This document shows, piece after piece, positions 11,291-27,568 of a stretch of DNA of 64,000 bases. Source of the stretch: Gammaproteobacteria bacterium (GTDB lineage Bacteria > Pseudomonadota > Gammaproteobacteria > Pseudomonadales > Ketobacteraceae); contig JABLXQ010000017.1 of NCBI GenBank assembly GCA_013178375.1, positions 1 to 64,000 of the forward strand. The letters are read 5' to 3'. Within the stretch, counting starts at the first letter, position 1. Each line of letters opens with the position of its first letter. Position numbers and translations under genes: made by a program. The notes beneath the pieces are model-generated. The model saw only the letters and a list, made by a program, of their open reading frames with translations, searched no databases and was not told the origin of the DNA.

Positions 11291-12574
11291 GTGTCCTACG
11301 TTGTTGATCGTCGCCTGAATGGCAAGAACAAGAGCACGGTGAACCGGCAGCGGTTCCTGCACCGCTACCGCAAACACATCAAGAAAGCGGTGGATGAAGC
11401 CGTCACCAAGCGCAGCATCACCGACCTGGACAGCGGGGAAAGTATTTCCATTCCCCGTCGTGACATTTCCGAACCGCACTTCCACCACACCAAGGGCGGC
11501 AAGCGCGAAATCATTCATCCCGGCAACAAGGAGTTTGTCAGCGGCGACCGCGTGCCCCGCCCGCAGGGTGGTGGCGGCGCAGGTGGCAGTGGCAGCGGCG
11601 ATCCCAGCAACTCCGGCGAAGGCATCGACGAATTCGTATTCCAGATCAGCCAGGATGAATTTCTCGACTTCCTGTTTGAAGACCTGGAATTGCCCAACCT
11701 GGTGAAACGCCAACTGCAGGGCATCGAATCCTTCAAGTACGTGCGCGCCGGCGTCGTCAACGACGGCAATCCCGCCAAAATCAACATCGTACGCTCCATG
11801 CGCCAGGCCACCAGCCGCCGCATTGCCCTGGGCGCATCGGCAAAGCGTCGTCTGCGTGCGGCCGAAGAACAACTGAAACTGTTGCAGGAACAGGATTCCA
11901 TCCTGCGCGACAAGCGCAAGGAAGATGAACTGGAAAACGAAATCATCAAACTGCGCCGCCGCATCAACAAGATTCCGTTCATCGACACCATCGACCTGCG
12001 CTACAACCTGCACATGAAGCAGCCCAAGCCGACGTCGAAGGCCGTCATGTTCTGTCTGATGGATGTGTCCGGCTCGATGAACCAGGCGATGAAGGACATG
12101 GCCAAGCGCTTCTTTATCCTGCTGTACATGTTCCTGAAGCGGAATTACGAAAAAATCGAAGTGGTCTTCATTCGTCACCACACCAGCGCCAAGGAAGTGG
12201 ACGAGGAGGAGTTCTTCTATTCCCGCGAAACCGGCGGCACCATCGTGTCCAGCGCGCTGAAAATGATGCGCGACATCATCGTCGACCGCTATCCCACGGA
12301 AGACTGGAACATTTACGGCGCGCAGGCATCAGACGGCGATAACTGGAACGACGATTCGCCCACCTGCCGGGAAATCCTGATGAAGGATATCCTGCCCCGC
12401 GTGCAATATTATTCCTACATTGAGATCAATCCGCGCCGTCACCAGGCCCTGTGGCGCGAATATGAAGCGATCGAAGCAGCAGTACCGCATTTCTCCATGC
12501 AGCAGATCAGCGAACCCGGCGACATTTACCCGGTGTTCCGCGAACTGTTCCAACGTCGGCCAGCCCACAGTTGA
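11291..12574 (+). CDS. yeaH: YeaH/YhbH family protein (UPF0229, VWA-like)
   Basis: A 427-residue protein starting at GTG after AAGGTGG. The N-terminal signature ([25 protein letters not shown]) and the central von Willebrand A-like core with a MIDAS-type motif, MDVSGSMN, near residue 258 are typical of YeaH/YhbH. A Gly/Ser-rich linker lies near residues 92-107. The partner prkA lies upstream and spoVR overlaps its stop, forming the common PrkA-YeaH-SpoVR stress cluster. Molecular function is not established; family mutants are affected in starvation survival. Confidence 0.93.
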   Translation: MSYVVDRRLNGKNKSTVNRQRFLHRYRKHIKKAVDEAVTKRSITDLDSGESISIPRRDISEPHFHHTKGGKREIIHPGNKEFVSGDRVPRPQGGGGAGGSGSGDPSNSGEGIDEFVFQISQDEFLDFLFEDLELPNLVKRQLQGIESFKYVRAGVVNDGNPAKINIVRSMRQATSRRIALGASAKRRLRAAEEQLKLLQEQDSILRDKRKEDELENEIIKLRRRINKIPFIDTIDLRYNLHMKQPKPTSKAVMFCLMDVSGSMNQAMKDMAKRFFILLYMFLKRNYEKIEVVFIRHHTSAKEVDEEEFFYSRETGGTIVSSALKMMRDIIVDRYPTEDWNIYGAQASDGDNWNDDSPTCREILMKDILPRVQYYSYIEINPRRHQALWREYEAIEAAVPHFSMQQISEPGDIYPVFRELFQRRPAHS

Positions 12575-14136
12575 TGCCTATGACTGAACGCAATCCCATC
12601 TCCACCGGATCTGACTGGACTTTTGAACTGATCCAGGACTACGACAGGGAAATCGGCCGCGTCGCTGCGGAATTCGGTCTGGATACCTATCCCAACCAGA
12701 TCGAAATCATTTCAGCGGAACAGATGCTGGACGCCTATTCGTCGGTGGGCATGCCGGTGGGCTACAACCACTGGTCCTACGGCAAGCATTTCGTGTCCAA
12801 CGAGCAGCATTACCGCCGTGGCCAGATGGGTCTGGCCTACGAGATCGTGATCAACTCCAATCCCTGTATCGCCTATCTCATGGAAGAAAACACCATGATG
12901 ATGCAGGCGCTGGTGATTGCACACGCCTGTTACGGCCACAATTCGTTTTTCAAGGGCAACTACCTGTTCCGCAGCTGGACCGACGCCAGCTCCATCATCG
13001 ATTATCTGGTGTTCGCGAAAAACTACATCGCCCGCTGCGAGGAACGTCATGGCGTGGCCGAAGTGGAACGGGTGCTGGATTCCTGCCATGCACTGATGAA
13101 TTACGGCGTGGACCGCTACAAGCGGCCGTATCCAATTTCCGCCGAAGAGGAACGCCAGCGGCAGAAAGAACGCGAGGAATATCTGCAGAAGCAGGTGAAC
13201 GAACTCTGGCGTACCATTCCCAAACCGCTGGGCAAACTGGCGCACGAAGACGTCATCCGCTTTCCGGAAGAGCCGCAGGAGAACCTGCTCTACTTCATCG
13301 AAAAGAATGCACCGCTGCTGGAACCCTGGCAGCGGGAAGTGGTGCGCATCGTACGCAAGATCGCGCAGTATTTCTATCCGCAGCGCCAGACCCAGGTGAT
13401 GAACGAAGGCTGGGCCACCTTCTGGCACTACACGCTGATCAACAAATTGTACGACGAAGGCCGCCTGACCGACGGCTTCATGCTGGAATTCCTGCAGTCG
13501 CACACTGCCGTGATTTACCAGCCGCCGTTCAACAGCAAGTTCTACAGCGGCATCAATCCCTACGCACTGGGTTTCAACATGATGCAGGACATCCGCCGCA
13601 TCTGCGAAAACCCCACTGACGAAGACAAGAAATGGTTCCCGGAAATTGCCGGTTCGCCCTGGCTGGAGACCCTGCATTTCGCCATGCAGAACTTCAAGGA
13701 TGAGAGTTTCATCCAACAGTTTCTGTCACCACGCCTGATCCGTGAGTTCAAGTTCTTCTCGATCCTGGATGACGACGTGAAGCGCGAGTTGGAAATCACC
13801 GCCATTCACGATGACCCCGGCTACCGCTACATCCGCGAAAGGCTGTCGCAGCAGTACAACCTGTCGATGAATGAACCCAATATCCAGGTGTTCAACGTCA
13901 ATATCCGCGGCGACCGCTCCCTCACCATGCGCCATGTGCGGCACAACCGCCGGCCGCTGGAGAAGGAATCCGCCGAGGAAGTGCTGAAGCATCTGCGCCG
14001 TTTGTGGAAATTCGATGTGCACCTGGATTCTGTGCAGGACGACAAGATAGTGGAATGCTTCCATTGCCGCGAAAGCGGCTTCGAGGTGTCCACGCCCGAT
14101 CCGGACAAGGAACTGGCGCTGATTCAGAAGGCCTGA
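12574..14136 (+). CDS. spoVR: SpoVR family protein (YcgB)
   Basis: A 520-residue cytoplasmic SpoVR/YcgB protein. Visible family blocks are DTYPNQIEIISAEQMLDAYSS (split: DTYPNQIEI, SAEQMLDAYSSVGMP), HACYGHNSFFKGNY and NEGWATFWHY, the last of the metalloprotease-like HExxH-adjacent type found across SpoVR. The ATG at 12574 overlaps the yeaH stop by one base; a TTG directly upstream is a less likely start. In sporulating bacteria the family affects the spore cortex. In Gram-negatives its job is unknown but it is co-expressed with PrkA. Confidence 0.93.
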   Translation: MPMTERNPISTGSDWTFELIQDYDREIGRVAAEFGLDTYPNQIEIISAEQMLDAYSSVGMPVGYNHWSYGKHFVSNEQHYRRGQMGLAYEIVINSNPCIAYLMEENTMMMQALVIAHACYGHNSFFKGNYLFRSWTDASSIIDYLVFAKNYIARCEERHGVAEVERVLDSCHALMNYGVDRYKRPYPISAEEERQRQKEREEYLQKQVNELWRTIPKPLGKLAHEDVIRFPEEPQENLLYFIEKNAPLLEPWQREVVRIVRKIAQYFYPQRQTQVMNEGWATFWHYTLINKLYDEGRLTDGFMLEFLQSHTAVIYQPPFNSKFYSGINPYALGFNMMQDIRRICENPTDEDKKWFPEIAGSPWLETLHFAMQNFKDESFIQQFLSPRLIREFKFFSILDDDVKRELEITAIHDDPGYRYIRERLSQQYNLSMNEPNIQVFNVNIRGDRSLTMRHVRHNRRPLEKESAEEVLKHLRRLWKFDVHLDSVQDDKIVECFHCRESGFEVSTPDPDKELALIQKA

Positions 14137-14139
14137 ACC

Positions 14140-14169
14140 GTATCCGGGCCCGCTCAGGGTTCCGGATAC
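14140..14169. terminator. possible convergent terminator hairpin after spoVR
   Basis: GTATCCGG at 14140-14147 pairs with CCGGATAC at 14162-14169 (8-bp perfect stem, 14-base loop) between the two convergent genes. There is no T-tract on either side and the right arm lies within the last codons of the deacetylase gene, so activity as a terminator is uncertain. Confidence 0.4.
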
Positions 14170-15236
14170 CAGCTGCCATCGTCATTGCGGCGAATCCACT
14201 GGTGTGAATACCAGTAGAAGCGTGGTTTCAGTTTCAGGGAGAAATCACGCGCGTCCACCGCAGCGACCGGACTGGTGCAATTGTAGCGGGAACGTCCCAC
14301 GCCAATGTTCTTTTCCGCCTGCACCGCAAACAACCCGCCCGGCTTTTTCTGCACCTGCGCCCTGCCCTGTCCCGTCACGAAGCAGTTCAATTCCTTCACC
14401 TGATCAGCCAGCGCCAATTCCAGGCGCGGCCGTGCGGCGCGATCCCACACAATCGGTTCGGCATTTTCCGTCGGCATCGGCAGCGGCAGGCTGCTGACTT
14501 TGTGCTGGAACTCCGTCATGTCCGAGTAGGCGACATTGAACGGAAAGCGTGGCGCCATACCACCCTGCAGCAGCGCCTTGTTGACCGCGCCGGATTGCTG
14601 GCCGAACCCGATGTAACCCCATTCCTTCACTTTGGTGATCAGGGTTTCATCCGCCTCGCCGTAGGGATAGGCGAACAGGCGCAGATGATCACCGGTCTGC
14701 TGTTGCACGCGGGCCTCCGCCGTGTCGATTTCATGCCGCACCCGCGCCAGCCAGGCCGTTTCGTCCTCGCCCGGCAGACGCCGCAGCAAGTGCGGGTGGC
14801 CCAGCGTGTGTCCTGCCAGCTCCGCGCCCTGCTTTTTCAATTGCCGCACGTCATCCCAGCTCAAATAGCCTTTCTGGCGTTTGTCGACGAAATCTGTGGC
14901 CACAAACAGGGTGAACGGAAACTTCAGCCGCTGCAGCAGGGGCGCCGCCTGATCCCGCACATCGGTATAGGCATCGTCGAAGGTGATGGCCACAGTGCCA
15001 TCCGGCACCGGCTTGTCCTGCAGCAGGTGCTCCACCAGTCGCGACAGGGGCCACACTGTAAAGCCGTTGTCGCGCAGGAACAGCATCTGCCGCTCAAACA
15101 CGGCCGGCGAGACACTGGTGGCCGCCGGCGTGCGCTCTGAAACATGGTGGTACTGCAGAACCACGCCATGGCCGGCAGCCTGCGCCGCCGCTGACAACAG
15201 AAAATTAACCAGAATGAACAATATGGTTCCGCGCAT
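14154..15236 (-). CDS. secreted polysaccharide deacetylase (NodB/CE4 family)
   Basis: A protein of 360 residues from the preferred ATG at 15236, with a signal peptide (RGTILFILVNFLLSAAAQA). The NodB domain follows: LQYHHVSE, then TFDDAYTDVRDQAAPLL (catalytic Asp and metal Asp), then HTLGHPHLL (metal His pair), and the C-terminal half of the domain AYPYGEADETL. This pattern resembles PgaB/IcaB-type de-N-acetylases acting on GlcNAc polymers in the periplasm. About 130 residues past the domain have no clear family. No pga-type synthase is adjacent, so the substrate is unknown. Confidence 0.85.
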   Translation of the reverse strand: MRGTILFILVNFLLSAAAQAAGHGVVLQYHHVSERTPAATSVSPAVFERQMLFLRDNGFTVWPLSRLVEHLLQDKPVPDGTVAITFDDAYTDVRDQAAPLLQRLKFPFTLFVATDFVDKRQKGYLSWDDVRQLKKQGAELAGHTLGHPHLLRRLPGEDETAWLARVRHEIDTAEARVQQQTGDHLRLFAYPYGEADETLITKVKEWGYIGFGQQSGAVNKALLQGGMAPRFPFNVAYSDMTEFQHKVSSLPLPMPTENAEPIVWDRAARPRLELALADQVKELNCFVTGQGRAQVQKKPGGLFAVQAEKNIGVGRSRYNCTSPVAAVDARDFSLKLKPRFYWYSHQWIRRNDDGSWYPEP

Positions 15237-15356
15237 GGATGACCGACTAGTCCAAAGGGTGATCAACTTGATAGGATACAGGCTCTTTTGCAGGGGGAAT
15301 TCTGGCGCTGGTCCAGAATATCAACAAGCCACTCTAACCGAAAAACAGGTGTTTTC

Positions 15357-15815
15357 ATGAGTTCCATGCCTCTCGACATCAAGCAAGTCAATCAGATGAC
15401 CACCGGCTCCATCCCGCTGGCCCGCCACACCGGCGCCGAGCTGATCGAACTGGAGCGCGGCCGCGTCAAAATGCGCATTCCGTTCGAGGGCAACCAGAAC
15501 CACATCAACATCATGTACGCCGGCTCCCTGTTCACCATCGCCGAACTGCCCGGCGGCTCGCTGTTCTTCAGCGCCTTTGACGTGACCAAGTGCTACCCGA
15601 TCGTCACCGAGATGTCGATCAAGTTCCTGAAACCCGCCAAAACCGCTGTTACCGTCGAAGCCACTCTGAGCGACGAGGAAATCGAGCGCGTGAAGCGAGA
15701 AGTGGAAGAGAAAGGCAAGTCGGTGTACATCCTGAACCTGGAATTGAAAGATGAAAGCGGCGAAGTGGTGGCCACGACGACTGCCCGCTACCAGGCACGG
15801 GCCCACGGCCGCTGA
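15357..15815 (+). CDS. hotdog-fold thioesterase (DUF4442/YiiD C-terminal type)
   Basis: A 152-residue protein with a single hotdog domain. The core HINIMYAGSLFTIAELPGG fits the long helix and active-site region of PaaI/DUF4442 proteins, and TEMSIKFLKPAKTAVTVEATLS is the central strand pair. Such enzymes hydrolyse acyl-CoA or acyl-ACP thioesters; the substrate cannot be read from sequence. The ATG at 15357 (MSSMPLDIKQ) is preferred over upstream in-frame starts because the homologous part begins there. A strong terminator follows. Confidence 0.8.
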   Translation: MSSMPLDIKQVNQMTTGSIPLARHTGAELIELERGRVKMRIPFEGNQNHINIMYAGSLFTIAELPGGSLFFSAFDVTKCYPIVTEMSIKFLKPAKTAVTVEATLSDEEIERVKREVEEKGKSVYILNLELKDESGEVVATTTARYQARAHGR

Positions 15816-15861
15816 TCCAGCGCGTTCGAATGCAGCAATAAACTTTCGCTTGCATCAATAG

Positions 15862-15893
15862 AAAGGGCAGCCCATCAGGAGCTGCCCTTTTTT
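15862..15893 (+). terminator. Rho-independent terminator after the thioesterase gene
   Basis: AAAGGGCAGC (15862-15871) and GCTGCCCTTT (15881-15890) form a perfect 10-bp stem with a 9-base loop, followed by TTT, making a six-T run in all. It also has an A-run on the left side, so it could work for the opposite strand. Confidence 0.9.
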
Positions 15894-15931
15894 GTGTCCG
15901 ACAGAAAATGCCGAGGGAGGCGTTCAACCGG

Positions 15932-16714
15932 TCAGGGGGTTTCCGCCTTGAAGCTCAGGTTGACGTTGGTCACCTCATCGTCCAGCAGGCCGGTCACAGT
16001 GCCTTCCACCCACACCGCGCCACGCTTGGTGATGGTGAGCGTGCCCTGCAGCACCGCGGCAGAATCGGTGCCAATCCTGGTCTGCAGCGAGGCGCCGTCC
16101 AGTGTCACTGTAGCCGGGGCATTACCGAAAGGCTCGATGGCAAAACTGCCGGTGCGCAGACTGTTGGTCAGGTTGATGGTGATACGCAGCATCTCGCCGT
16201 TCACGCGGGTGGACAGAATCAATCCTTCCACCGACCCGCTGTCGGTAAAGCCGACGCAGACATCGCTGGTGGCATTCACGGTGGGGAAGGACGCGGAACT
16301 CAGGGAGAAATTGCCCATGTCGTAGAGGGCGTCCTTGTCCATCTTCGCGAAATCACGGTTGATGGTGTTGTAGTCGTAGGTCATGGTGTCGTTGTTCACT
16401 ACTACGATATCGGCCAGATCGAAGTAATAGCCTTCCAGAACGCCGCCGGTGCGCTTGAGCGCGTAGTTACGATAACCGAAGCCACAATCGTTCATGGTGA
16501 CAGTCGCACCATTGTCTACAAAAGTGGCGGCAGTGCGCTGCGTAGTGGTACCGACCTTGGAAACCACCCGCCACAGGCCGGTGAGATTGGTGCTGCCGGT
16601 GACAGCGCGGGGAACCTCCGCTGGCGTCCCGCCGCCGCAGCCCGTCAGCGAGAGAGTGGTAGCGGAAACGAGAACGAACGGAATAAATGCTCTGGAAAAG
16701 GCATGCATATTCAT
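15932..16714 (-). CDS. hypothetical lipoprotein
   Basis: A 260-residue protein with a lipoprotein signal: basic start, hydrophobic FIPFVLVSATTLSL and lipobox LTGC followed by GGG. The mature part is rich in Thr, Gly and beta-forming residues and looks like a beta-sandwich or barrel. It begins with TNLTGLWRVVSKVG, resembling lipocalin-like or DUF domains with a Gx-W motif, and has two Cys (NDCGFGY, SDVCVGF) that could form a disulfide. I do not recognise the family. It is a lone leftward gene in the junction between two conserved blocks. Confidence 0.75.
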   Translation of the reverse strand: MNMHAFSRAFIPFVLVSATTLSLTGCGGGTPAEVPRAVTGSTNLTGLWRVVSKVGTTTQRTAATFVDNGATVTMNDCGFGYRNYALKRTGGVLEGYYFDLADIVVVNNDTMTYDYNTINRDFAKMDKDALYDMGNFSLSSASFPTVNATSDVCVGFTDSGSVEGLILSTRVNGEMLRITINLTNSLRTGSFAIEPFGNAPATVTLDGASLQTRIGTDSAAVLQGTLTITKRGAVWVEGTVTGLLDDEVTNVNLSFKAETP

Positions 16715-16963
16715 GGAAAGCCCTTGCTTGTTGTTATTGTTGAAGGCTGATTGGAATAATCAGGTACTTAGACTGTACGCGAGCTGACCGGGCCTGACTT
16801 GAACATACGGGCCAACTGTCAGCCCTAAGCGGCCATTCCGGTGAACGGGTGGCCTGCGCGGGCGGGCGAGGAACAGGCAGGTTATAGAGGAATAAATGAG
16901 GGGGAAACGGGTCCGGACGGAACACGCCGGACGCTCGGGGAACCAATCGTTAAACGGAGCTAC

Positions 16964-18028
16964 CTAGATATGGTACTGCGCTGACAGCTCGTGCACCGCA
17001 TCCACAAACACCTTGGCCTTGTCGGGGTCGGCATCCAGCGCAATGCCATGGCCGAGGTTGAAGACATGGCCATTGCCCTTGCCGAAACCGGCCAGAATCC
17101 GCCCCACTTCTGCACGGATATCCGACGCAGATGCGTATAGCACGGACGGGTCCATATTGCCCTGCAGCGCGATGCGGTCACCCACCCGGGCGCGGGCAGC
17201 AGCGATTTCATTGGTCCAGTCCAGGCCGGCACAGTCGCAGCCGGTGTTCGCAATCAGTTCCAGCCACTGGGCACCGTTCTTGGTGAACAGGATCACCGGC
17301 ACTTTGCGACCGTCATGCTCGCGGATCAGGCCCTTGACGATCTTTTCCATATAACGCAGGGAAAAATCCTGGTAGCTGCCAGTACTGAGCACACCGCCCC
17401 AGGTATCAAAAATCTGCACGGCCTGGGCGCCGGCCAGGATCTGCTGGTTCAGGTAATCGATCACGCTAAGGGCCAGCTTGTCCAGCAGCGCGTGCAGCAC
17501 GTCAGGCTGCGCATACAGCATGCGCTTGATGGTGCGGAAATCCTTGCTGGAGCCGCCTTCCACCATGTAGGTGGCCAGGGTCCAGGGGCTGCCGGAGAAG
17601 CCGATCAACGGCACCCGGCCATTCAGCGCGCCACGAATGGTGCGCACCGCGTTCATCACGTAATCCAGATCGGTGGCGGCATTGGGCACCGGCAGATCGG
17701 CCACGTCCTTTTCCGTACGCACCGGTTTGCGGAAACGGGGGCCTTCGCCCTCCTCAAAATACAGTCCCAGCCCCATGGCATCCGGCACCGTGAGAATGTC
17801 GGAAAACAGGATCGCCGCGTCCAGTTCGAACCGTTCCAGAGGCTGCAGGGTGACTTCGCAGGCCAGCTCCGCGTTCTTGCACAGAGACAGAAAATCCCCG
17901 GCCTTCGCCCGCGTCGCCCGGTATTCCGGCAGGTAGCGGCCCGCCTGGCGCATCATCCACACCGGGGTGACATCAACGGGCTGGCGCAACAGGGCGCGAA
18001 GAAAGCGGTCGTTTTTCAGTGCGGTCAT
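16964..18028 (-). CDS. hemE: uroporphyrinogen III decarboxylase
   Basis: A 354-residue HemE, the same length as the E. coli enzyme. It decarboxylates the four acetate groups of uroporphyrinogen III to coproporphyrinogen III. The N-terminal signature [16 protein letters not shown] (active-site Arg) and the second signature [17 protein letters not shown] are intact, as are FDTWGG and LGHGI further on. The ATG at 18028 ([14 protein letters not shown]) follows AGAAGAG; a TTG 18 bases upstream is in frame but less likely. It sits downstream of gltBD, as in Pseudomonas. Confidence 0.96.
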   Translation of the reverse strand: MTALKNDRFLRALLRQPVDVTPVWMMRQAGRYLPEYRATRAKAGDFLSLCKNAELACEVTLQPLERFELDAAILFSDILTVPDAMGLGLYFEEGEGPRFRKPVRTEKDVADLPVPNAATDLDYVMNAVRTIRGALNGRVPLIGFSGSPWTLATYMVEGGSSKDFRTIKRMLYAQPDVLHALLDKLALSVIDYLNQQILAGAQAVQIFDTWGGVLSTGSYQDFSLRYMEKIVKGLIREHDGRKVPVILFTKNGAQWLELIANTGCDCAGLDWTNEIAAARARVGDRIALQGNMDPSVLYASASDIRAEVGRILAGFGKGNGHVFNLGHGIALDADPDKAKVFVDAVHELSAQYHI

Positions 18029-18159
18029 GGCTGACTCTTCTGGCAAGTTGGAATGGTGGAGCAGGCTGGCCGGATTGGAAACCTGTGGGTCAGGATTATG
18101 CCCAGATCAGGCGGAAAATGTAACGCCGGTGGCAGGGCTGCGCACCGGCGCTGGCGTGA

Positions 18160-24059
<5,900 letters not shown>

Positions 24060-24185
24060 AAGCGAACGCCCTTTTTTCCAGTGAAATCAAATGGTTGGTT
24101 GCTATCTTCGCAGGCCTTTGGAAACTGCCGGGCAAAAATGGAGAGCCATTTTACATGCGAAGCAGGGTGCAGACAAACGGAACCA

Positions 24186-24256
24186 CGCCACCCCGGTTAC
24201 GGGTGGCGCACCCCTGCCATCGTACAAGCAAAAAACCGGCCGGAAATGAACCGGTT
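24186..24256 (-). terminator. terminator region of the pil-aro-damX operon
   Basis: On the minus strand just past damX, AACCGG and CCGGTT (24251-24256 and 24234-24239) form a short stem followed by a T6 run (24235 down to 24230), a probable Rho-independent terminator. A second perfect 8-bp hairpin, CGCCACCC/GGGTGGCG at 24186-24208 with a 7-base loop, follows and may back it up. Confidence 0.6.
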
Positions 24257-24265
24257 ATCGGGAAA

Positions 24266-25843
24266 TCAACGGGATTTGAGTTCCTGCTGGACAGCGTCCA
24301 CCTTGCGCACCCAGGGCGTCTGCTGCTGAAGCGCAGACGGCAGACGCTTGACGCCGGCCTTCGCCGCCTCGTAATCCGGGTAGTCGCCCTGCACCACCAC
24401 ATACCAGGGTTTGCCCTGACGCTGGGTCCGGTAATAGGTGACCTGCTTCAGGCTGGGATACTGGGCCAGAAAGCGCTTCAGGGTGGCTTCCTCACCTGCA
24501 CCGAGCAACTGGATGACATAGTGACTGGATGGCAAGCCCTGCAACCAGCGGGTGCGGGCATCGCCGGCCGGAGCGGTTGCCACGGGAGTTTTGGCTGCAA
24601 CCACAGGTTTGGCTGGCGCCGGCGTCTCCGTAACCGGCTTCGGCTCAGGGACTACCGGCTGAACTGCAGGGGCAACGGCGTCCATCACCGGCTGGGCTGG
24701 CAGATCGATGCTTGAACCAGTGGCGGGCTCCGCCGGCGTCATCGGCTGAACCGCCGCAGCGGGCATCTGCTCCACAGCCTGCGCGGGTGCTGCCACCGGC
24801 TCGGCGGTGGCCTGCGGCAGCGGATTGGACTGTTCTGCCACCCGCGCCACTTCCGCAAAACGGTCTTCTGCCGCCGCGGGCTCCGCCACCGGCTGGGCGG
24901 CGTTTTCCAGCACAATGCGATTGCTGGGTGCCGTTGCAGCAACATCGCCTGCTCCCGGCTCTTCGCCATCGCCCAGCAACGCCAGGCCTGCAACCACTGC
25001 GACCAATGCCACCAGCGCACCGATGTGCAACCAGGGCAACCCGGATCTGGGCGCAACCGGCCTGCCAGTAACGGGTTGCGCCGGTATTGCGTCGAGTAGC
25101 AGCTCCCGTGCCGCCGCATTGATGCGGGCCGGATTGCCGCCACTGGTGCGGACGATGCTGTCGAGCTGGGACGCATTGAAGGTGGCACTGCCCAGACCGG
25201 CAGACTGGAGGCGGAACCGCAGATATTCGGCGGTTTGTTCGGGAGTGAGAGGGTCCATGTAGAGGGTATGGCTCTCGGGAAGCGCTACCACCAGGCTACG
25301 GATATGGGGCGCCTGCTCGATTTCCGGCGCGCCCACCACCAGCAGGAACTTCACCGGCAGACCGGCAGCAACACCCAGCAGTGCTTTCAGATCGGCAATG
25401 CTTTCACCATCGAGCTGCTCGGCATCCCGCACCACGCAGAGCAGGGTCTTGGATTCCTCGTCGGCGGCACCGGCCAGGGCGGGCACCAGCTCCAGATAAT
25501 TCTCCAGCGTGATCGGATGCAGGCTGCGCCACGGCTCTTCCAGGCTGGTCAGCAGTTGCTGGAAAGACAACATTACGTTGGCCTGCAGGTCCGCAACGTC
25601 GAACAGGTCCGGGTCGAGCTCGTCCAGCAGGTAATCGACCAGAGTCTCCTTGCCAACGCCGCTGGCGCCAGCCAGCACCACCAGACCAGGCCCATAGCGC
25701 AACAGGTGCTGCAACTGTTCAACAATTTCCGCACGACCGGCGCCGGGGAAGAAAGGCGCGCCCTCCGGGGGGTCGGTGAACGGGTCCCATTCCATTGGCA
25801 TGTTGTCGTCCATGCGGGCTACGTCCTTTTGCATCACTGACAT
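24266..25843 (-). CDS. damX: DamX-like cell-division protein (AAA domain, TM segment, SPOR domain)
   Basis: A 525-residue protein with an N-terminal ATPase-like domain (Walker A-like LAGASGVGKETLVDYLL near residue 60), a single membrane segment (WLHIGALVALVAVVAGLALLG, about residue 275) and a long Pro/Ala/Val-rich linker. The C-terminal SPOR domain begins at SSHYVIQLLGAGEE and contains RTQRQGKPWYVVVQGDY. SPOR domains bind denuded peptidoglycan at the septum. The position after aroB is that of DamX in gammaproteobacteria, although the AAA part also resembles ExeA-type proteins. Confidence 0.85.
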   Translation of the reverse strand: MSVMQKDVARMDDNMPMEWDPFTDPPEGAPFFPGAGRAEIVEQLQHLLRYGPGLVVLAGASGVGKETLVDYLLDELDPDLFDVADLQANVMLSFQQLLTSLEEPWRSLHPITLENYLELVPALAGAADEESKTLLCVVRDAEQLDGESIADLKALLGVAAGLPVKFLLVVGAPEIEQAPHIRSLVVALPESHTLYMDPLTPEQTAEYLRFRLQSAGLGSATFNASQLDSIVRTSGGNPARINAAARELLLDAIPAQPVTGRPVAPRSGLPWLHIGALVALVAVVAGLALLGDGEEPGAGDVAATAPSNRIVLENAAQPVAEPAAAEDRFAEVARVAEQSNPLPQATAEPVAAPAQAVEQMPAAAVQPMTPAEPATGSSIDLPAQPVMDAVAPAVQPVVPEPKPVTETPAPAKPVVAAKTPVATAPAGDARTRWLQGLPSSHYVIQLLGAGEEATLKRFLAQYPSLKQVTYYRTQRQGKPWYVVVQGDYPDYEAAKAGVKRLPSALQQQTPWVRKVDAVQQELKSR

Positions 25844-25888
25844 GGGGTTCCCTGCCTGTTCATGGTGGTCCTATCAATTGGAGAGCGT

Positions 25889-26968
25889 TTATGCCGAATA
25901 GTGCGCCAGTGTCGCACGCAGGTTGGCTGGTGAAAAGTCGTTGGTCACGATCGCCTCCCCCAGCCTGCGCAGCAGTACCAGGCGAATGCGAGCATCGATG
26001 TTTTTCTTGTCCACCGCCATCTTGTCCAGGTACGTTTCCACCGACATCGCATCAGGCCCACGCACGGGCAGCCCGGCGGCGCGCAGCAACGTTTCGGTGC
26101 GCTGCACCTCTGCGGTACTGAGCATGCCTTCGCGGCAGGACAGATCCGCTGCCATCAGCATGCCGGCACCTACTGCTTCCCCGTGCAGCCACTCTCCGTA
26201 GCCCTGGGCGGTCTCGATGGCGTGGCCGAAGGTGTGCCCCAGATTGAGAATGGCCCGCAGCCCGCCTTCCCGTTCGTCTGCCCCCACCACTTCCGCCTTT
26301 ACTTCGCAGGACCGGCGGATGGCATACGTCAGCGCAACCGGGTCGCGCTGCAACAGGGCGGGCATGGCGCCTTCGAGCCAGGTCATAAAGTCCGGATCAC
26401 GGATCAGGCCGTACTTGATCACCTCGGCCAGCCCGGCCGCCAGTTCCCGCTCCGGCAGGGTGTTCAGGGTATCGGTATCCGCAATCACGCAACGCGGCTG
26501 GTGAAACGCACCGATCATGTTCTTGCCAAGGGGATGATTGACCCCGGTCTTGCCGCCCACGGAGGAATCCACCTGGGACAGGAGCGTGGTGGGGATCTGG
26601 ATGAAATCGACGCCGCGCTGGTAGGCGGCCGCGGCAAATCCGGTGATGTCGCCAATCACACCGCCGCCGAGCGCCACCAGCGTGGTGGTGCGGTTATGGC
26701 GATGCTGAAGGAGTGCGGTGAAAATCTGGTTGAGGGTATCCAGGGTTTTGAATTGTTCGCCGTCGGGGAGAACCAGTGTGTCGACCTTGAAGCCGGTGAG
26801 CCCTGCGACCACCTGATCCAGATACAAGGGTGCAATAGTGGTGTTGGTGACCACCAGAATCTGCTTGCCATGCAATGGCGGCAGCAGGGAGGGCAGACGG
26901 TCCAGCAGACCGGAACCGATGTGAATGGGGTAGCTACGCTCACCCAGTTCGACGCGAAGAGTTTCCAT
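25889..26968 (-). CDS. aroB: 3-dehydroquinate synthase
   Basis: A 359-residue AroB that converts DAHP to 3-dehydroquinate using NAD and a divalent metal. NAD-binding ([29 protein letters not shown]) and active-site motifs ([22 protein letters not shown]) are intact, with metal ligands including [11 protein letters not shown]. The ATG at 26968 (METLRVELG) matches the family; earlier in-frame starts would add about 13 unrelated residues. It follows aroK, giving two consecutive shikimate-pathway steps within the pilus operon. Confidence 0.95.
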   Translation of the reverse strand: METLRVELGERSYPIHIGSGLLDRLPSLLPPLHGKQILVVTNTTIAPLYLDQVVAGLTGFKVDTLVLPDGEQFKTLDTLNQIFTALLQHRHNRTTTLVALGGGVIGDITGFAAAAYQRGVDFIQIPTTLLSQVDSSVGGKTGVNHPLGKNMIGAFHQPRCVIADTDTLNTLPERELAAGLAEVIKYGLIRDPDFMTWLEGAMPALLQRDPVALTYAIRRSCEVKAEVVGADEREGGLRAILNLGHTFGHAIETAQGYGEWLHGEAVGAGMLMAADLSCREGMLSTAEVQRTETLLRAAGLPVRGPDAMSVETYLDKMAVDKKNIDARIRLVLLRRLGEAIVTNDFSPANLRATLAHYSA

Positions 26969-27040
26969 GACGCACCTGTCGGATTGAACAGGCCGCCATT
27001 CTAGCAATATCCGGCGCCGGAACCCTAGCAGACAGGCAAA

Positions 27041-27562
27041 TCAGGATTCCTGTGCCAGCATGTCGACGATCTGGGTGGCGACATCCTTGATGTTGGCGGC
27101 ATCCGTGTCCACCACGTGATCTGCCACTTCCAGGTACAGGGGCCCCCGGATCTTGATCAACTCGGTGAGCACCTTGCGCGGCTCGGCATGTTGCAGCAGG
27201 GGCCGCTTGCGATCCTTGGCGGTGCGGGCCAATTGCTGGTCGATGGATGCTTTCAGGTAGACGACGACACCGCGGGAACTGATAGCGCGACGATTGGATT
27301 CGCGGATGACCACGCCCCCGCCTGTGGCCAAGACAATGCCCTGGCGCTGGGTGAGTTCGTCGATGACCGCTTCTTCCCGCCGACGGAATCCGTCCTCGCC
27401 TTCCACGTCAAAAATCCACGGAATGTCAGCACCGGTACGGGCTTCGATTTCATGGTCGGAATCAACGAATTCGTAATTGAGCAGTTGGGCAAGCTGGCGC
27501 CCGATGGTGCTTTTGCCGGCACCCATCGGGCCTACCAGAATTACATTGGAGCGATTGGTCAT
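27041..27562 (-). CDS. aroK: shikimate kinase
   Basis: A 173-residue P-loop kinase that makes shikimate-3-phosphate. The Walker A motif is [17 protein letters not shown], the shikimate-binding motif is [18 protein letters not shown], and ATGGGVV and the LID region ([11 protein letters not shown]) are present. It starts 6 bp after pilQ stops, so it is probably cotranscribed with pilMNOPQ. Confidence 0.95.
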   Translation of the reverse strand: MTNRSNVILVGPMGAGKSTIGRQLAQLLNYEFVDSDHEIEARTGADIPWIFDVEGEDGFRRREEAVIDELTQRQGIVLATGGGVVIRESNRRAISSRGVVVYLKASIDQQLARTAKDRKRPLLQHAEPRKVLTELIKIRGPLYLEVADHVVDTDAANIKDVATQIVDMLAQES

Positions 27563-27568
27563 GCCAGA

